This document shows positions 33,326 to 42,874 of a stretch of DNA of 64,000 nucleotides, piece by piece. The stretch is taken from contig JAFTWQ010000032.1 of the NCBI GenBank assembly GCA_017465225.1, forward strand, positions 17,147 to 81,146. Reading direction: 5' to 3'. Each line of letters starts with the position of its first letter. Position 1 is the first letter of the stretch. The position numbers and the translations under genes were made by a program. Origin of the DNA: Bacteroidales bacterium. GTDB taxonomy: Bacteria > Bacteroidota > Bacteroidia > Bacteroidales > UBA932. The notes beneath the pieces were generated by a model. That model made no database searches, was not told where the DNA came from, and saw only the letters and a program-made list of their open reading frames with translations.

Positions 33326-34618
33326 CTAGATGAAAATGAATTTCAGGATGAAGAGGACGGCAAGTATGTACATTGCAGGTGTTATCTTTCTGAACTTGCC
33401 GCAGATAAGGTTCATCAGAACGTAAGCGATCATGCCAAGAAGGATACCATTTGAAATCGAATATGTGAGAGGCATCATGATCACGCATACGAATGCAGGG
33501 ATCGACTCTGTGAAATCCTCGAACGGAATGTTCCTGATAGGCTCGAGCATCAGGAGACCTACGAGGACAAGAGCTGGAGCAGTAGCTGCCGCCGGAATCG
33601 ACAGGAAGAGTGGCGAGAAGAAGAGCGCAATAAGGAAGCAGCAGGCCACAGCAAATGCTGTCAGGCCGGAACGTCCGCCCTGCGCCACTCCGGCAGCACT
33701 TTCCACATATGTGGTTGTTGTAGATGTTCCGAGCATGGATCCGAATGTAGTGGCAATGGCATCAGCCATGAAAGCCTGCTTCAGTCTGTATATATTACCT
33801 TTCTCGTCTACCATCTTTGCCTTTGTACAGACTCCGACAAGTGTTCCTACCGTATCGAACATGTCGATGAAAAGGAAGGTGAAGACGACTACAAGCATGT
33901 CAAGAGAGAAAATGTTCTCGAACTCGAACTGGCAGAAGATAGGCTTGATCGATTCCGGGCTCGAAAGCACGCCCTGGAACTCTGTGACACCCATAGGGAT
34001 ACCTATGATCATTGTCACGAGGATACCGATGAGGATAGCGCCAGGCACATTGCGCGCATAGAGGAAGCCTGTAATGATGATACCGATGAGGGCGAGAAGT
34101 GCCGAGCCAGAAGTGATGTCGCCGAGAGCCACGAGGGTCGCATCGTCAGGTACAATCACGCCTGCGCTCTCAAGGCCGATGAATGCGATGAAGAGTCCTA
34201 TACCGGCTCCGATCGCATGCCTGAGGCTGAGCGGAATGGCATTTACAATCGCCTCACGCACATTGGTCAGAGTAAGGATAATGAAGATGATTCCTTCGAT
34301 AAGGACAGCCGTGAGGGCGAACTGCCATGTGTATCCCATGCCCATGCATACGCTGTATACGAAGAAGGCGTTGAGTCCCATGCCCGGTGCAAGACCGAAA
34401 GGGAGCTTTCCCCAGAAAGCCATAGCAAGACATCCGATGATGGCAGCGAGAGCCGTTGATGTGAAAACCGCTCCGCCGGGCATGCCGTCAAGCTGGCCGA
34501 ACATCGAAGGGTTCACAGCCAGGATGTATGACATCGTAAGGAATGTCGTTACTCCAGCGATGATCTCCGTCTTCACCGAAGCCTTGGTCGGGTCGAATCC
34601 AAAAAGTTTCTTAAGCAT
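33326..34618 (-). CDS. NCS2-type purine permease (AzgA/PbuG-like)
   Basis: Inner-membrane transporter of 430 residues with about 12-14 hydrophobic segments. FGFDPTKASVKTEIIAGVTTFLTMSYIL at the N-terminus, GLAPGMGLNAFF and GTSTTTTYVESAAGVAQGGRSGLTA are typical of the AzgA/PbuG branch, which brings in adenine, guanine or hypoxanthine with protons. It is downstream of a Tsx-like outer-membrane gene (21 bp), which gives a sensible two-membrane uptake pair. Confidence 0.9.
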   Translation of the reverse strand: MLKKLFGFDPTKASVKTEIIAGVTTFLTMSYILAVNPSMFGQLDGMPGGAVFTSTALAAIIGCLAMAFWGKLPFGLAPGMGLNAFFVYSVCMGMGYTWQFALTAVLIEGIIFIILTLTNVREAIVNAIPLSLRHAIGAGIGLFIAFIGLESAGVIVPDDATLVALGDITSGSALLALIGIIITGFLYARNVPGAILIGILVTMIIGIPMGVTEFQGVLSSPESIKPIFCQFEFENIFSLDMLVVVFTFLFIDMFDTVGTLVGVCTKAKMVDEKGNIYRLKQAFMADAIATTFGSMLGTSTTTTYVESAAGVAQGGRSGLTAFAVACCFLIALFFSPLFLSIPAAATAPALVLVGLLMLEPIRNIPFEDFTESIPAFVCVIMMPLTYSISNGILLGMIAYVLMNLICGKFRKITPAMYILAVLFILKFIFI

Positions 34619-34639
34619 CTCTATAGGTTTTAGTTATTG

Positions 34640-35350
34640 TCAGAAAGTCCATTTGGCAGCTATTGTAGGCATAGCGTGGAATCCCTTGCCGACGAAGTTG
34701 GCCGAAAGCTCAACCTCCGTACCGAGGCTTACATTCACCTTTTCCCATCCCTTGATCCTGTTCATGTTTACCCAAAGCTGGGGCTCGGAGATGAAGATGA
34801 ACTCTGTTCCCTGCCAAGGACGCATTTCACGCCAGAAGTCGAAGAATCCGTTGAACGAGAGCCAATGGTTGAAGAAATCCAGGTTCCATACACCTGTGAT
34901 CTGGAAATTATGCATCTGGCATTCCCCGAAAGTGTCGACCGTGCCCGGAATTGCCTTGTACATGGCAGAAAGAGACCATGTCTTGCTCCAGTCGGCCGAA
35001 TGTCCGGAATACGTAAGACCTCCAAGCCATGCATTGTTGAATGATCCTGCTGCGGTATTCAGTCCGCCGTTGTATTCGAGATGAACGGACATCCAGTCCA
35101 CCTTGCTCTCCTTCCAGAAGCAAAGCTCGCGGGAGATCTCGAAGTATGCACCTGTCACCTTTGGATTGTAATCCATGTCCACAAAGAAATAGGTGCTTCC
35201 GCCATCGTCCGGACGGAACATCTCGACAGTAGAAGTCAGGACATCACGTCCCATGTCATAATGCAGCTGGATATTCTGCCCTTCTGCCTTCATAGGCGTC
35301 AGCATCACCGCAATGAGGGTGGTGCATGCAAGAAAAATCAGTTTTTTCAT
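34640..35350 (-). CDS. DUF5020 family, Tsx-like outer-membrane channel
   Basis: Protein of 236 residues with a signal peptide (MKKLIFLACTTLIAVM...AEG). The rest is a series of amphipathic strands rich in Trp, Phe and Tyr (STYFFVDMDYNPKV, WREMRPWQGTEFIFISEPQLWVNMNR), ending in AAKWTF with terminal Phe, as outer-membrane barrels do. DUF5020 proteins resemble the nucleoside channel Tsx. Placement before a purine permease supports a nucleoside or base channel, by inference. It is read divergently from the amide hydrolase gene. Confidence 0.82.
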   Translation of the reverse strand: MKKLIFLACTTLIAVMLTPMKAEGQNIQLHYDMGRDVLTSTVEMFRPDDGGSTYFFVDMDYNPKVTGAYFEISRELCFWKESKVDWMSVHLEYNGGLNTAAGSFNNAWLGGLTYSGHSADWSKTWSLSAMYKAIPGTVDTFGECQMHNFQITGVWNLDFFNHWLSFNGFFDFWREMRPWQGTEFIFISEPQLWVNMNRIKGWEKVNVSLGTEVELSANFVGKGFHAMPTIAAKWTF

Positions 35351-35429
35351 GATATTGAATTTTGTCTGTTATATCCATATGGCCCGAACATTGCACCGGG
35401 CTATTTTGAATCATTTAAATTTAGAAAAC

Positions 35430-36512
35430 ATGAAGAAGCTTTTGATAACATTTGCCGTGACCCTTCTGGGAGGACTCTTTGCATCACATGCAGATGCATG
35501 CACAGGCATATCACTTACAGCGCAAGACGGAAGCCAGGTTGTCGCCAGAACAGTGGAATGGGCTGCAACTCCGATGCAATGCGGCTATGTTGTTGCTCCC
35601 CGAGGCCACCAGCACCAGTCATACACACCTACAGGCGAGAACGGTCTCAAGTACAGTGCTGCCTACGGATATGTAGGCATATACACCGAATATGAGCCGT
35701 TTGTAGTGGAAGGAGTCAATGAATCCGGCCTGTCAGCCGGTCTCTTCTTCTTCCCTCAATATGGGGAATATGCCCCATACGATTCTGCAGACAACGCCAA
35801 GACACTCTGCGACATGCAGTTCGTATCCTGGGTGCTTTCCCAGTTCTCCACCATAGACGAGGTCAAGTCAGCCATCAACGACATCACCCTTGTCACTTTG
35901 AACCACAAGATAGGCTCTGTCCATTGGAGGATCGCCCAGCCCGACGGTAGGATGGTCGTCCTGGAAGTGGTTGCAGGAGTCCCGCATTTCTACGAAAACA
36001 CTCTCGGCGTACTCACAAATGCTCCGGGATTCCCATGGCATATGACAAACCTGAACAACTACGTCAACCTGAAGCCGGGTTCAGTATCTGAAAACACACT
36101 GAAACCAGACGTCACCCTTCGTCCGCTCGGTCATGGAAGCGGTATGTTAGGGCTTCCCGGAGACTTCACATCTCCTTCAAGATTTGTCCGCGCCACATTC
36201 TACCAGACCACAGCTCCCGTATGGCCTACCGGATTCGAGACCGTGGTACAGGCATTCCATATACTTAACAACTTCGATATCCCGATAGGAAGCCAGCATG
36301 CAAAGGCCGACATCCCGAAAGGTCTCCCAAGTGCTACACAATTCACATCAGCCACCGATCAGACTGCGATGAAGTTCTATTACAGGACAGCCTGGAACAG
36401 CAGCATCAGATGTATAGATCTCAAAGCCATTGATTTCACAGCTGTCAGATACCAGTCGCACCCGTTGGACAAGGTTCAGGAACAACCTGTTGAAATGGTA
36501 AGAATCTGTTAA
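35430..36512 (+). CDS. Exported linear amide C-N hydrolase (choloylglycine hydrolase/penicillin V acylase family)
   Basis: Ntn hydrolase of 360 residues. The start MKKLLITFAVTLLGG gives a signal peptide ending ADA; cleavage would leave Cys24 as the N-terminal nucleophile (CTGISL). VVARTVEW follows, with the Arg near mature position 17 that family members use in catalysis; the next acidic position is Glu rather than the Asp seen in well-studied bile salt hydrolases. NKIGSVHWRIAQPDGRM, LTNAPGFPWHMTNL and RPLGHGSGMLGLPGDFTSPSRFVR are also typical. Substrate could be conjugated bile acids, N-acyl amino acids or N-acyl homoserine lactones. It stands alone between purine-uptake genes. Confidence 0.88.
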   Translation: MKKLLITFAVTLLGGLFASHADACTGISLTAQDGSQVVARTVEWAATPMQCGYVVAPRGHQHQSYTPTGENGLKYSAAYGYVGIYTEYEPFVVEGVNESGLSAGLFFFPQYGEYAPYDSADNAKTLCDMQFVSWVLSQFSTIDEVKSAINDITLVTLNHKIGSVHWRIAQPDGRMVVLEVVAGVPHFYENTLGVLTNAPGFPWHMTNLNNYVNLKPGSVSENTLKPDVTLRPLGHGSGMLGLPGDFTSPSRFVRATFYQTTAPVWPTGFETVVQAFHILNNFDIPIGSQHAKADIPKGLPSATQFTSATDQTAMKFYYRTAWNSSIRCIDLKAIDFTAVRYQSHPLDKVQEQPVEMVRIC

Positions 36513-36537
36513 AAGACTGTACCCCAGACAACAGGTC

Positions 36538-37851
36538 CTATTCCCCCTTGATCCGGATAACCATATTTGAGATGATAGCCGCGAGGCCTCCTGTAGTGAT
36601 GCCTGAAGAGAATATGTTCTTCACTGTTTCAGGGAACTGGGTCAGGATTTCAGGATAAAGCTCGACTCCGAGTCCCATGCTGAAACTGATTGCAATCACC
36701 AGAGTGGCCTTGCGGTCGATCTTCTGGGACGCTATTATCTTCACTCCTGCCGATGCTACGGTACCGAACATCAGGAGAGTGGCTCCTCCAAGCACAGGGT
36801 CAGGCATGAAGGAGAATATGACACCTACTATAGGGAAGAATCCCAGCAGCACGAGGAACAAGGCGATGAAGTAACCGACATAGCGGCTTGCGACTCCTGT
36901 CAGCTGTATCATACCGTTATTCTGCGCGAATATGGAATTAGGGAAGGAGTTGAGCATACCTGCCAGAAATGAATTCACGCCGTCTGCAAGAATTCCGCCC
37001 TGGGCACGCTTAAGGAACTTCTCTCCCTCAACAGGTTCGCCGGATATAAGCGAATTGGCCGTTATGTCTCCGTATGCTTCAATAGCTGTTATCACATACA
37101 CAAGTGCAAAGGCCAGAATCGCCGAAAAGTTGAATGACACTCCGTATTTGAATGGGAGCGGAACATTGAAGAGGGAATAATCCGGCATATTGCTGAAATC
37201 CACCATTCCGCAGAAGTATGACACGACATAGCCGATGGTTATACCGATAATGATCGATCCCATTCGGAGATACCTGTTGGAACTTCTGTTGAAGAGTACT
37301 ATCAGCACCAATACAAGAGCAGCGATCCCGAGGTTCTGGAAGGAGCCGAAAGTGCCGTTCTCAAGGGCTGCCGTACCGCCTCCGCAAGAGGTTATTCCCA
37401 CCTTGATGAGGCTCATGCCGATAAGAGTTACTACAATGCCGGACACCAGAGGTGTTATGATCTTCATTGCATATTTGAGTATCCTGCTGATGAACACCTC
37501 GGCCAGGGCTCCGACCATCGTCGCGCCGAAAATTGCAGGAAGTCCGCCTACGGCACCGGCCATTATGATCGGGCTGATGAACGAAAAGCTTGTTCCCTGG
37601 ACACAGAGAAGTCCGCAGCCTGCCGGGCCGACTTTCCTGCATTGGACGAACGTCGCTATACCTGACACGAACAGTGACATCGAGACAAGGTAGCTCGTGG
37701 TCTGTATGTCAAGTCCAAGCGCGCCGGCGACAATAAGAGGCGGGGTGATGATGGCCACAAATATGGCCAGAAGATGCTGCAGGGCCGCGAACAGAGTATC
37801 TTTCAGAGGCGGTCTTTCTTCCAGACCGTAGATGAGTCCGTTGTCTTCCAT
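36538..37851 (-). CDS. NCS2-type uracil/xanthine permease
   Basis: Inner-membrane transporter of 437 residues with 12-14 hydrophobic segments. LQHLLAIFVAIITPPLIVAGALGL, GPAGCGLLCVQGTSFSFISPI and the transport motif around NSFPNSIFAQNNGMIQLTGVASRYVG place it in the PbuX/UraA branch, of xanthine and uric acid carriers. Its start is 3 bp from the xpt stop codon, so the substrate is most likely xanthine. Confidence 0.93.
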   Translation of the reverse strand: MEDNGLIYGLEERPPLKDTLFAALQHLLAIFVAIITPPLIVAGALGLDIQTTSYLVSMSLFVSGIATFVQCRKVGPAGCGLLCVQGTSFSFISPIIMAGAVGGLPAIFGATMVGALAEVFISRILKYAMKIITPLVSGIVVTLIGMSLIKVGITSCGGGTAALENGTFGSFQNLGIAALVLVLIVLFNRSSNRYLRMGSIIIGITIGYVVSYFCGMVDFSNMPDYSLFNVPLPFKYGVSFNFSAILAFALVYVITAIEAYGDITANSLISGEPVEGEKFLKRAQGGILADGVNSFLAGMLNSFPNSIFAQNNGMIQLTGVASRYVGYFIALFLVLLGFFPIVGVIFSFMPDPVLGGATLLMFGTVASAGVKIIASQKIDRKATLVIAISFSMGLGVELYPEILTQFPETVKNIFSSGITTGGLAAIISNMVIRIKGE

Positions 37852-37854
37852 GGC

Positions 37855-38421
37855 TTATCTCAACTTAATGGTACAATTGTCAAGACTGTCGATTATCGCC
37901 AGGGATTCGACGTGGATTCCGCGGCCTCGAAGTTCATCGCCTCCTGTCTGGAAGCCTTTTTCAATAAGGAAGCCCATTCCTTCCAACGACGCACCAGCCT
38001 GATTTACCAGATCGATGATACCTTTGGCAGCATTGCCGTTGGCCAGGAAGTCATCTACGAAAAGAACTTTATCATCCTTGCACAGATAGTCTCCGCTTAC
38101 ACATACGGAATATGAACGTCCCTTGGTGAAAGAGAACACCTCGGTCACCAGCATATTCTCCATTGTGCTGGGCACTTTCTTCTTGGCGAAAAGAACCGGA
38201 ACGTCAAGAATGGCTCCGACCATGATTGCCGGGGCTATGCCGCTGGCTTCGATAGTTATCACTTTGTTGATCTGATGACCGGAAAACCTTTTCACAAGCT
38301 CCTTGGCCATCTCGCGCATAAGGATCGGATCCATCTGATGATTGATGAAGTTGTCGACCTTCAATATGCCTCCCGGAAAACATTTTCCGTCGCTCAATAT
38401 ACGTTCTTTCAGTTGCTTCAT
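37855..38421 (-). CDS. xpt: Xanthine phosphoribosyltransferase
   Basis: Salvage enzyme of 188 residues that makes XMP from xanthine and PRPP. PRPP-binding [14 protein letters not shown] and the N-terminal [32 protein letters not shown] are those of the Gram-positive-type Xpt family. Coupled to the xanthine permease gene downstream (3-bp spacer) and 30 bp after the PurF-like gene. No purine riboswitch can fit in or was seen in the 30-bp spacer. Confidence 0.95.
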   Translation of the reverse strand: MKQLKERILSDGKCFPGGILKVDNFINHQMDPILMREMAKELVKRFSGHQINKVITIEASGIAPAIMVGAILDVPVLFAKKKVPSTMENMLVTEVFSFTKGRSYSVCVSGDYLCKDDKVLFVDDFLANGNAAKGIIDLVNQAGASLEGMGFLIEKGFQTGGDELRGRGIHVESLAIIDSLDNCTIKLR

Positions 38422-38451
38422 AGGGGCTTTATTATTACTGTTACTTTCAGG

Positions 38452-39873
38452 CTACTCCATATAACTGCTGCAATCCCAGCAATGTGTACACAGGTCGCAC
38501 TTCGGGAGTCCGATGGCGGCCACAAGGTCTTCCAGACGCTGGAACTTGAGCGATGTGAGCTGAAGATGCTTCCTCATTATCTCCACCATCTCCTTGTGCT
38601 TCGGACTGTCCGGATCAACATACTGCATACATATCTCGTCCGTGAGATTGTCCGTGCCTTCCATATCCCTGATCACCCTTCGGGTATAGAGGTCGTATGT
38701 ACTTCGGGAAGTCGAGAAGTTAAGGAACTTGCAAGGGAAGATCAGCGGAGGGCAGGCGATCCTCATATGCACCTCCTTGATGCCAGTGTCATGCAATTTC
38801 ACGATATTGTCCTTCAACTGCGTGCCTCTCACTATCGAGTCATCCATGAAGACCACCTTCTGTCCGCGTGTAAGCATCTCGTTAGGCAGCAGCTTCATCT
38901 TTGCCACAAGATCCCTCATCTTCTGGTTCTGCGGCATGAAGCTACGGGGCCATGTCGGGGTATATTTCACGAAAGGCCTCTTATATGGGACGCCCTTTTC
39001 ATTTGCATAGCCGATGGCATGACCGATTCCCGAATCAGGTATACCTGACGCATAGTCGATGTCAATGTCGGTATCCCTCCTTGCCATTGCAGCACCGTTT
39101 TCATATCGGGCATTCTCGACGTTGACGCCTTCGTACCACGCCGACGGATAGCCGTAATACACCCACAGGAAGGAACATATCTGCTTGCGGCATCCCGGCG
39201 GAGTGACCTCACGGACACCATCCGCACTCATCTGGACGATTTCTCCAGGCCCCAGGTCTCTGACGTATGAATACCCGAGATTCGTATAGCTCGAACTCTC
39301 GCTTGCACACACATAGCCCATGTCATTCTTGCCTATCGAAATCGGAGTCCTTCCGAACCTGTCGCGGGCTGCATAGATGGCATAGTCCGTCAAGACAAGC
39401 ATCGAGCAGGAGCCCTTGATCTGGCTCTGCGCATATTCGATGCCTTCCTTGATGGTATTGCCCATACCGATGAGCATAGCCACAAGCTCGGTTGCGTTGA
39501 TGTCGGAACTTGAGAGTTCCGCGAAATGCATCCTCTGCTGCAGAAGGCTTTCGGTCAATTCCTTGATATTGTCTATCCTTGAGACAGTCACCACAGAATA
39601 ACGTCCAAGATGAGACGTTATCGTTATAGGCTGCGATTCGCTGTCGGAGATCACTCCAACACCCATCTTCGACTCTCCGAACCGTGGCAGTTCGTCTTCG
39701 AATTTATTCCTGAAATATCCGTTTTCCAACGAATGGATTGAACGGACGAACTTCGTGCCGTCATAGAAAGCCATGCCGGCACGTTTCGTTCCAAGATGTG
39801 AGTGATAGTCCGTACCATAGAATACGTCACTCACGCACTCCTTACGGGAGATACATCCAAAAAAGCCTGACAT
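38452..39873 (-). CDS. PurF-like amidophosphoribosyltransferase paralog lacking the N-terminal catalytic Cys
   Basis: Protein of 473 residues with an N-terminal class II glutamine amidotransferase-like domain (1-240) and a C-terminal phosphoribosyltransferase domain with the PRPP loop VVFMDDSIVRGTQL (about residue 345). In PurF the mature protein begins with the nucleophile Cys (CGIxG). Here the start is MSGFFGC, so the equivalent position is Ser2, and no other start exists. YGTDYHSHLGTKRAG and the end CDLCTHCWDCSSYME are like a second PurF-type protein that I recall in Bacteroides. Glutaminase activity is therefore doubtful; it may use free ammonia or act in another PRPP reaction. It leads the xpt-permease set and starts 11 bp after the stop of a large lipoprotein gene. 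Confidence 0.85.
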   Translation of the reverse strand: MSGFFGCISRKECVSDVFYGTDYHSHLGTKRAGMAFYDGTKFVRSIHSLENGYFRNKFEDELPRFGESKMGVGVISDSESQPITITSHLGRYSVVTVSRIDNIKELTESLLQQRMHFAELSSSDINATELVAMLIGMGNTIKEGIEYAQSQIKGSCSMLVLTDYAIYAARDRFGRTPISIGKNDMGYVCASESSSYTNLGYSYVRDLGPGEIVQMSADGVREVTPPGCRKQICSFLWVYYGYPSAWYEGVNVENARYENGAAMARRDTDIDIDYASGIPDSGIGHAIGYANEKGVPYKRPFVKYTPTWPRSFMPQNQKMRDLVAKMKLLPNEMLTRGQKVVFMDDSIVRGTQLKDNIVKLHDTGIKEVHMRIACPPLIFPCKFLNFSTSRSTYDLYTRRVIRDMEGTDNLTDEICMQYVDPDSPKHKEMVEIMRKHLQLTSLKFQRLEDLVAAIGLPKCDLCTHCWDCSSYME

Positions 39874-39884
39874 ATCCGGATGCT

Positions 39885-42857
39885 CTATTCATCCCTTCCG
39901 CCAGCATTCAGGAAAAGATCCACAGGGACCTCTACCCTGAACGGTTCATAACAGTTGCCGTCAAGGTCCTGACATACGACAAAGACCTTGTCAATAACCT
40001 CTGTCGTGCTTCCTACTGCATATGGCTGCCTCATCTCTACAGGCTTACCATCATTGATATGGATTTCATTATGGACATCCACCTCAACACCATTGACAAC
40101 AAGCTTGCTCATATGGTTACCGTCACATCCGCACATAGAGTCATGGAATTCCTGACTAGCCCAGATGACAACATTTCCGAACAACGGATTGCCGTGCTCA
40201 TGATGATAGAATTCATAACCGTACGGATATCCTTTCTCTTCCCAAAGGTCGTAGTCTATAGTTATCTGGCTGTCACGTTTCTTATCAACCATCTGAATTA
40301 TCTTGACGATCTCCTCTTCCGGTGTAAGGACAAGGGACTCATCCCCGTCATTAAGATAAGATTCGGTTCCTGCCAACACATAAGCTGTAAATCCGGCCGG
40401 AACAGTGATTGTGAATCCGAACTGACCGGACATCTGTCCGGAAGCCGCATAAGTCTTTTCAGGCAGCCACTCAACTCCAGGAGTCGCTTCCGCCCATTTC
40501 GGATCTGACGAATATACGACATTACCTATAGCGACGGCTCTAGGAACAAATCTGAATTCCGTAGCCTTTGAAAGGCCTCCATCCTTATCCTCGGCCATAG
40601 CTACGATAACATGGTCGACATCCATGTCAAGGTCAGTCAATGAAATGGTGCCGTCAACAATAGGATATCTTTCCATTACTGATGTAATCCTGTACTGGTC
40701 GCGGTTGACAAAGATATACTCCTGGGCATTCTCAGCGTTTCCACCAAGATAGTTCGAGCTCTTCCATGTATTGTCCGATGTCTTGCCGACCCAATAAACG
40801 AAGCCCTCCGCTCCTTCAGCTGAAATGTTGAGGACAACATCATGAGGGTCATTCTTTGCAATTGAGATCTCTACAACCATGTCATTATACTCGATCGAAG
40901 TAGTCGCACAATCATACACCAGAACATCTCCATACTTTCCGTCAGGATCGGATGCCACTGCCATCAGGACATATCTGGTCTCAGGTTTTGTCTTCGCGAT
41001 CACATCAGTAAGTCTGGTCTGAGCGGATGCAGCCTTTACAGAAAGGCCGTTCTCGAAGAGATACATTGCCCTGGACTCGTTATCGGTATACTTCTTCGCG
41101 TTTGATTCTGTAAGGTAAGAATAGTAGATGGTCTCGGCACCCGGAGCCTCAAGCTTTACAGCCACATCTATCGCCGTAGCCTTTACATCAGCTGCAGATA
41201 CTGCCACAGAACTTCCAGCGGAAAGGTTGAGGGTTGAGAACTCGCATACTACGACATCCGCTTCAGTATAAGTCTTGCCTTCTTCCGCCACTGCGATCCA
41301 TGCCACATACTCGGTAGCCTGCTCTGCCTCGACATCATAGAATGAGAATACGGAACCTTCGTAAGAAAGAGGAGAATTCTTCTGCTCATAATATCCAGGG
41401 ATATTCAAGCAATATGCCACATCCTCAAGCATGAAATCAGCCTTAGGGACAAGAGCTGTATAATAAGCATCAACTCCGTTCAGTTCCATAGAAAGATCAG
41501 CATCACGGAAACTCTCGTTTGCGACCTCGAATTTCACTGAAGCGTAATTAAGTTCTGTGGTCACGATTGTACCTTTCTTAAGATAATAACCGGCATCGGT
41601 ATCTGTCACATAGTAAAGTGCAGGTATTGCCCAGAAGATATACTTTTCACCAGCCACAAGTTCAGAACCGGCAATTTCCGAAAGAGGGAGAGACTCGATG
41701 TCATAATCAGCGACTCCGTATCCTGCAGGATAGTCGTAAGCAGTAAGAAGTCCCTCAGCAACAGAGTAGATAGCATCCTCGTCATACTCTGCAGCAGTGC
41801 ATACACCATATACATATTTCTGGAGGCCGTTGTACATCTTCACGTCAGCATTACCAAGAGAAACTCCGAACTCCTTGAAAGGAGAGGTCGAGAGATAAAG
41901 CTTTGCAACCGTTGCCTTGCCGCCCTCGAGGACTGCAACCACCTTGAGATCACCGTCAGCAGCAGCTACTCCGCTCTCTACGAGTTCCTCTGAAGGAGCT
42001 GTGATATCGAAATACTTCGCACCCATGAAAACATCCTCGTACTCCTTCACTCTCCATCCGTCAGGGATCTGAAGCACGTAATCAACCACTCCCCTGGCGT
42101 CGAGCTGCACCCTTTCGGTAAGACCGTTAGCCACATAATAGTCGGAAATCATCACTGTAGACCAGCCTGAAGGCTTCACGAAGAAGAATCCGCTGGCACC
42201 GTCCACGGTCACTGTGAATGACATGCCCTCGCCGAATGTGAATGTCACGGCATAGATCTCTCCTGTGAGTTCATCTGCAATCAGATCGTAGTCAGAGAAA
42301 ACGGAATTTCCTGACAACGGATATTCCTTGCCACCGATTACAAGCCAGGTCTCACCATCCTTCACGATAACTTCCGGAGTCTCTGTCATCACTGGAACCG
42401 GAGCACCGTCCTCATCAAGGAAAAGCTCCTTGCCGCCTTCGTCATTTATGTAAGCCCAGTAATTGACGCCGTCGCTCAATGTGATGTAAGTCACATATGA
42501 CTTCATGTTCTTCTCAGGGTATAGAATCAGTTTGGAGCCGTCAGAAAGTGTAACGGTTGTGACTCCTGTAGCGGCATCTTTACTCACGGAAGTAATCATG
42601 AGCTTTCCGGAAAGCAGTGACCTGAGCGCCTGAATCTCAGTGTTCATGTTCTCCTGAAGATCATAAATGGTCTCGATGATGCCATCGATCTGATCCTGGA
42701 ATCCGTCAAGTCTGTCCTTTATGCCATCGATCTCGTCCCTGAGTCCGCTGTCATCATAAGGATTTTCAACAATCTGCTCCACCACGGTCTCACAAGAGAC
42801 GGCAAAAAGCAGCGAGGCCATCATACAGCCTGCAAGAAGTTTTTTAAAAGTTTTCAT
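39885..42857 (-). CDS. Large DUF4988-like lipoprotein (LipoE)
   Basis: Lipoprotein of 990 residues (signal ending LLFAVSCE, Cys22). A coiled coil follows at about residues 35-85 (DDSGLRDEIDGIKDRLDGF), then a DUF4988-like region (VTTVTLSDGSKLILYPEKN, VNYWAYIN). The remaining 700 residues are beta-sandwich repeats of fibronectin type III-like look with VTAAEY/ATEYVAWIAVAEEGKTY-type segments. It shares its N-terminal plan (DDS-LR-EI coil) with LipoB at 51832-55017. Last gene of the lipoprotein/Omp28 array, 17 bp after the S41 protease gene. No catalytic residues are apparent; a surface binding or structural role is likely. Confidence 0.8.
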   Translation of the reverse strand: MKTFKKLLAGCMMASLLFAVSCETVVEQIVENPYDDSGLRDEIDGIKDRLDGFQDQIDGIIETIYDLQENMNTEIQALRSLLSGKLMITSVSKDAATGVTTVTLSDGSKLILYPEKNMKSYVTYITLSDGVNYWAYINDEGGKELFLDEDGAPVPVMTETPEVIVKDGETWLVIGGKEYPLSGNSVFSDYDLIADELTGEIYAVTFTFGEGMSFTVTVDGASGFFFVKPSGWSTVMISDYYVANGLTERVQLDARGVVDYVLQIPDGWRVKEYEDVFMGAKYFDITAPSEELVESGVAAADGDLKVVAVLEGGKATVAKLYLSTSPFKEFGVSLGNADVKMYNGLQKYVYGVCTAAEYDEDAIYSVAEGLLTAYDYPAGYGVADYDIESLPLSEIAGSELVAGEKYIFWAIPALYYVTDTDAGYYLKKGTIVTTELNYASVKFEVANESFRDADLSMELNGVDAYYTALVPKADFMLEDVAYCLNIPGYYEQKNSPLSYEGSVFSFYDVEAEQATEYVAWIAVAEEGKTYTEADVVVCEFSTLNLSAGSSVAVSAADVKATAIDVAVKLEAPGAETIYYSYLTESNAKKYTDNESRAMYLFENGLSVKAASAQTRLTDVIAKTKPETRYVLMAVASDPDGKYGDVLVYDCATTSIEYNDMVVEISIAKNDPHDVVLNISAEGAEGFVYWVGKTSDNTWKSSNYLGGNAENAQEYIFVNRDQYRITSVMERYPIVDGTISLTDLDMDVDHVIVAMAEDKDGGLSKATEFRFVPRAVAIGNVVYSSDPKWAEATPGVEWLPEKTYAASGQMSGQFGFTITVPAGFTAYVLAGTESYLNDGDESLVLTPEEEIVKIIQMVDKKRDSQITIDYDLWEEKGYPYGYEFYHHEHGNPLFGNVVIWASQEFHDSMCGCDGNHMSKLVVNGVEVDVHNEIHINDGKPVEMRQPYAVGSTTEVIDKVFVVCQDLDGNCYEPFRVEVPVDLFLNAGGRDE

Positions 42858-42874
42858 AATTTTTATATTTGATT

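Noticed and set aside
38422-38451. Purine riboswitch before xpt and the xanthine permease
   Set aside because: Only 30 bp separate xpt from the PurF-like gene, too short for an aptamer, and no conserved purine-aptamer loops were seen upstream of either.
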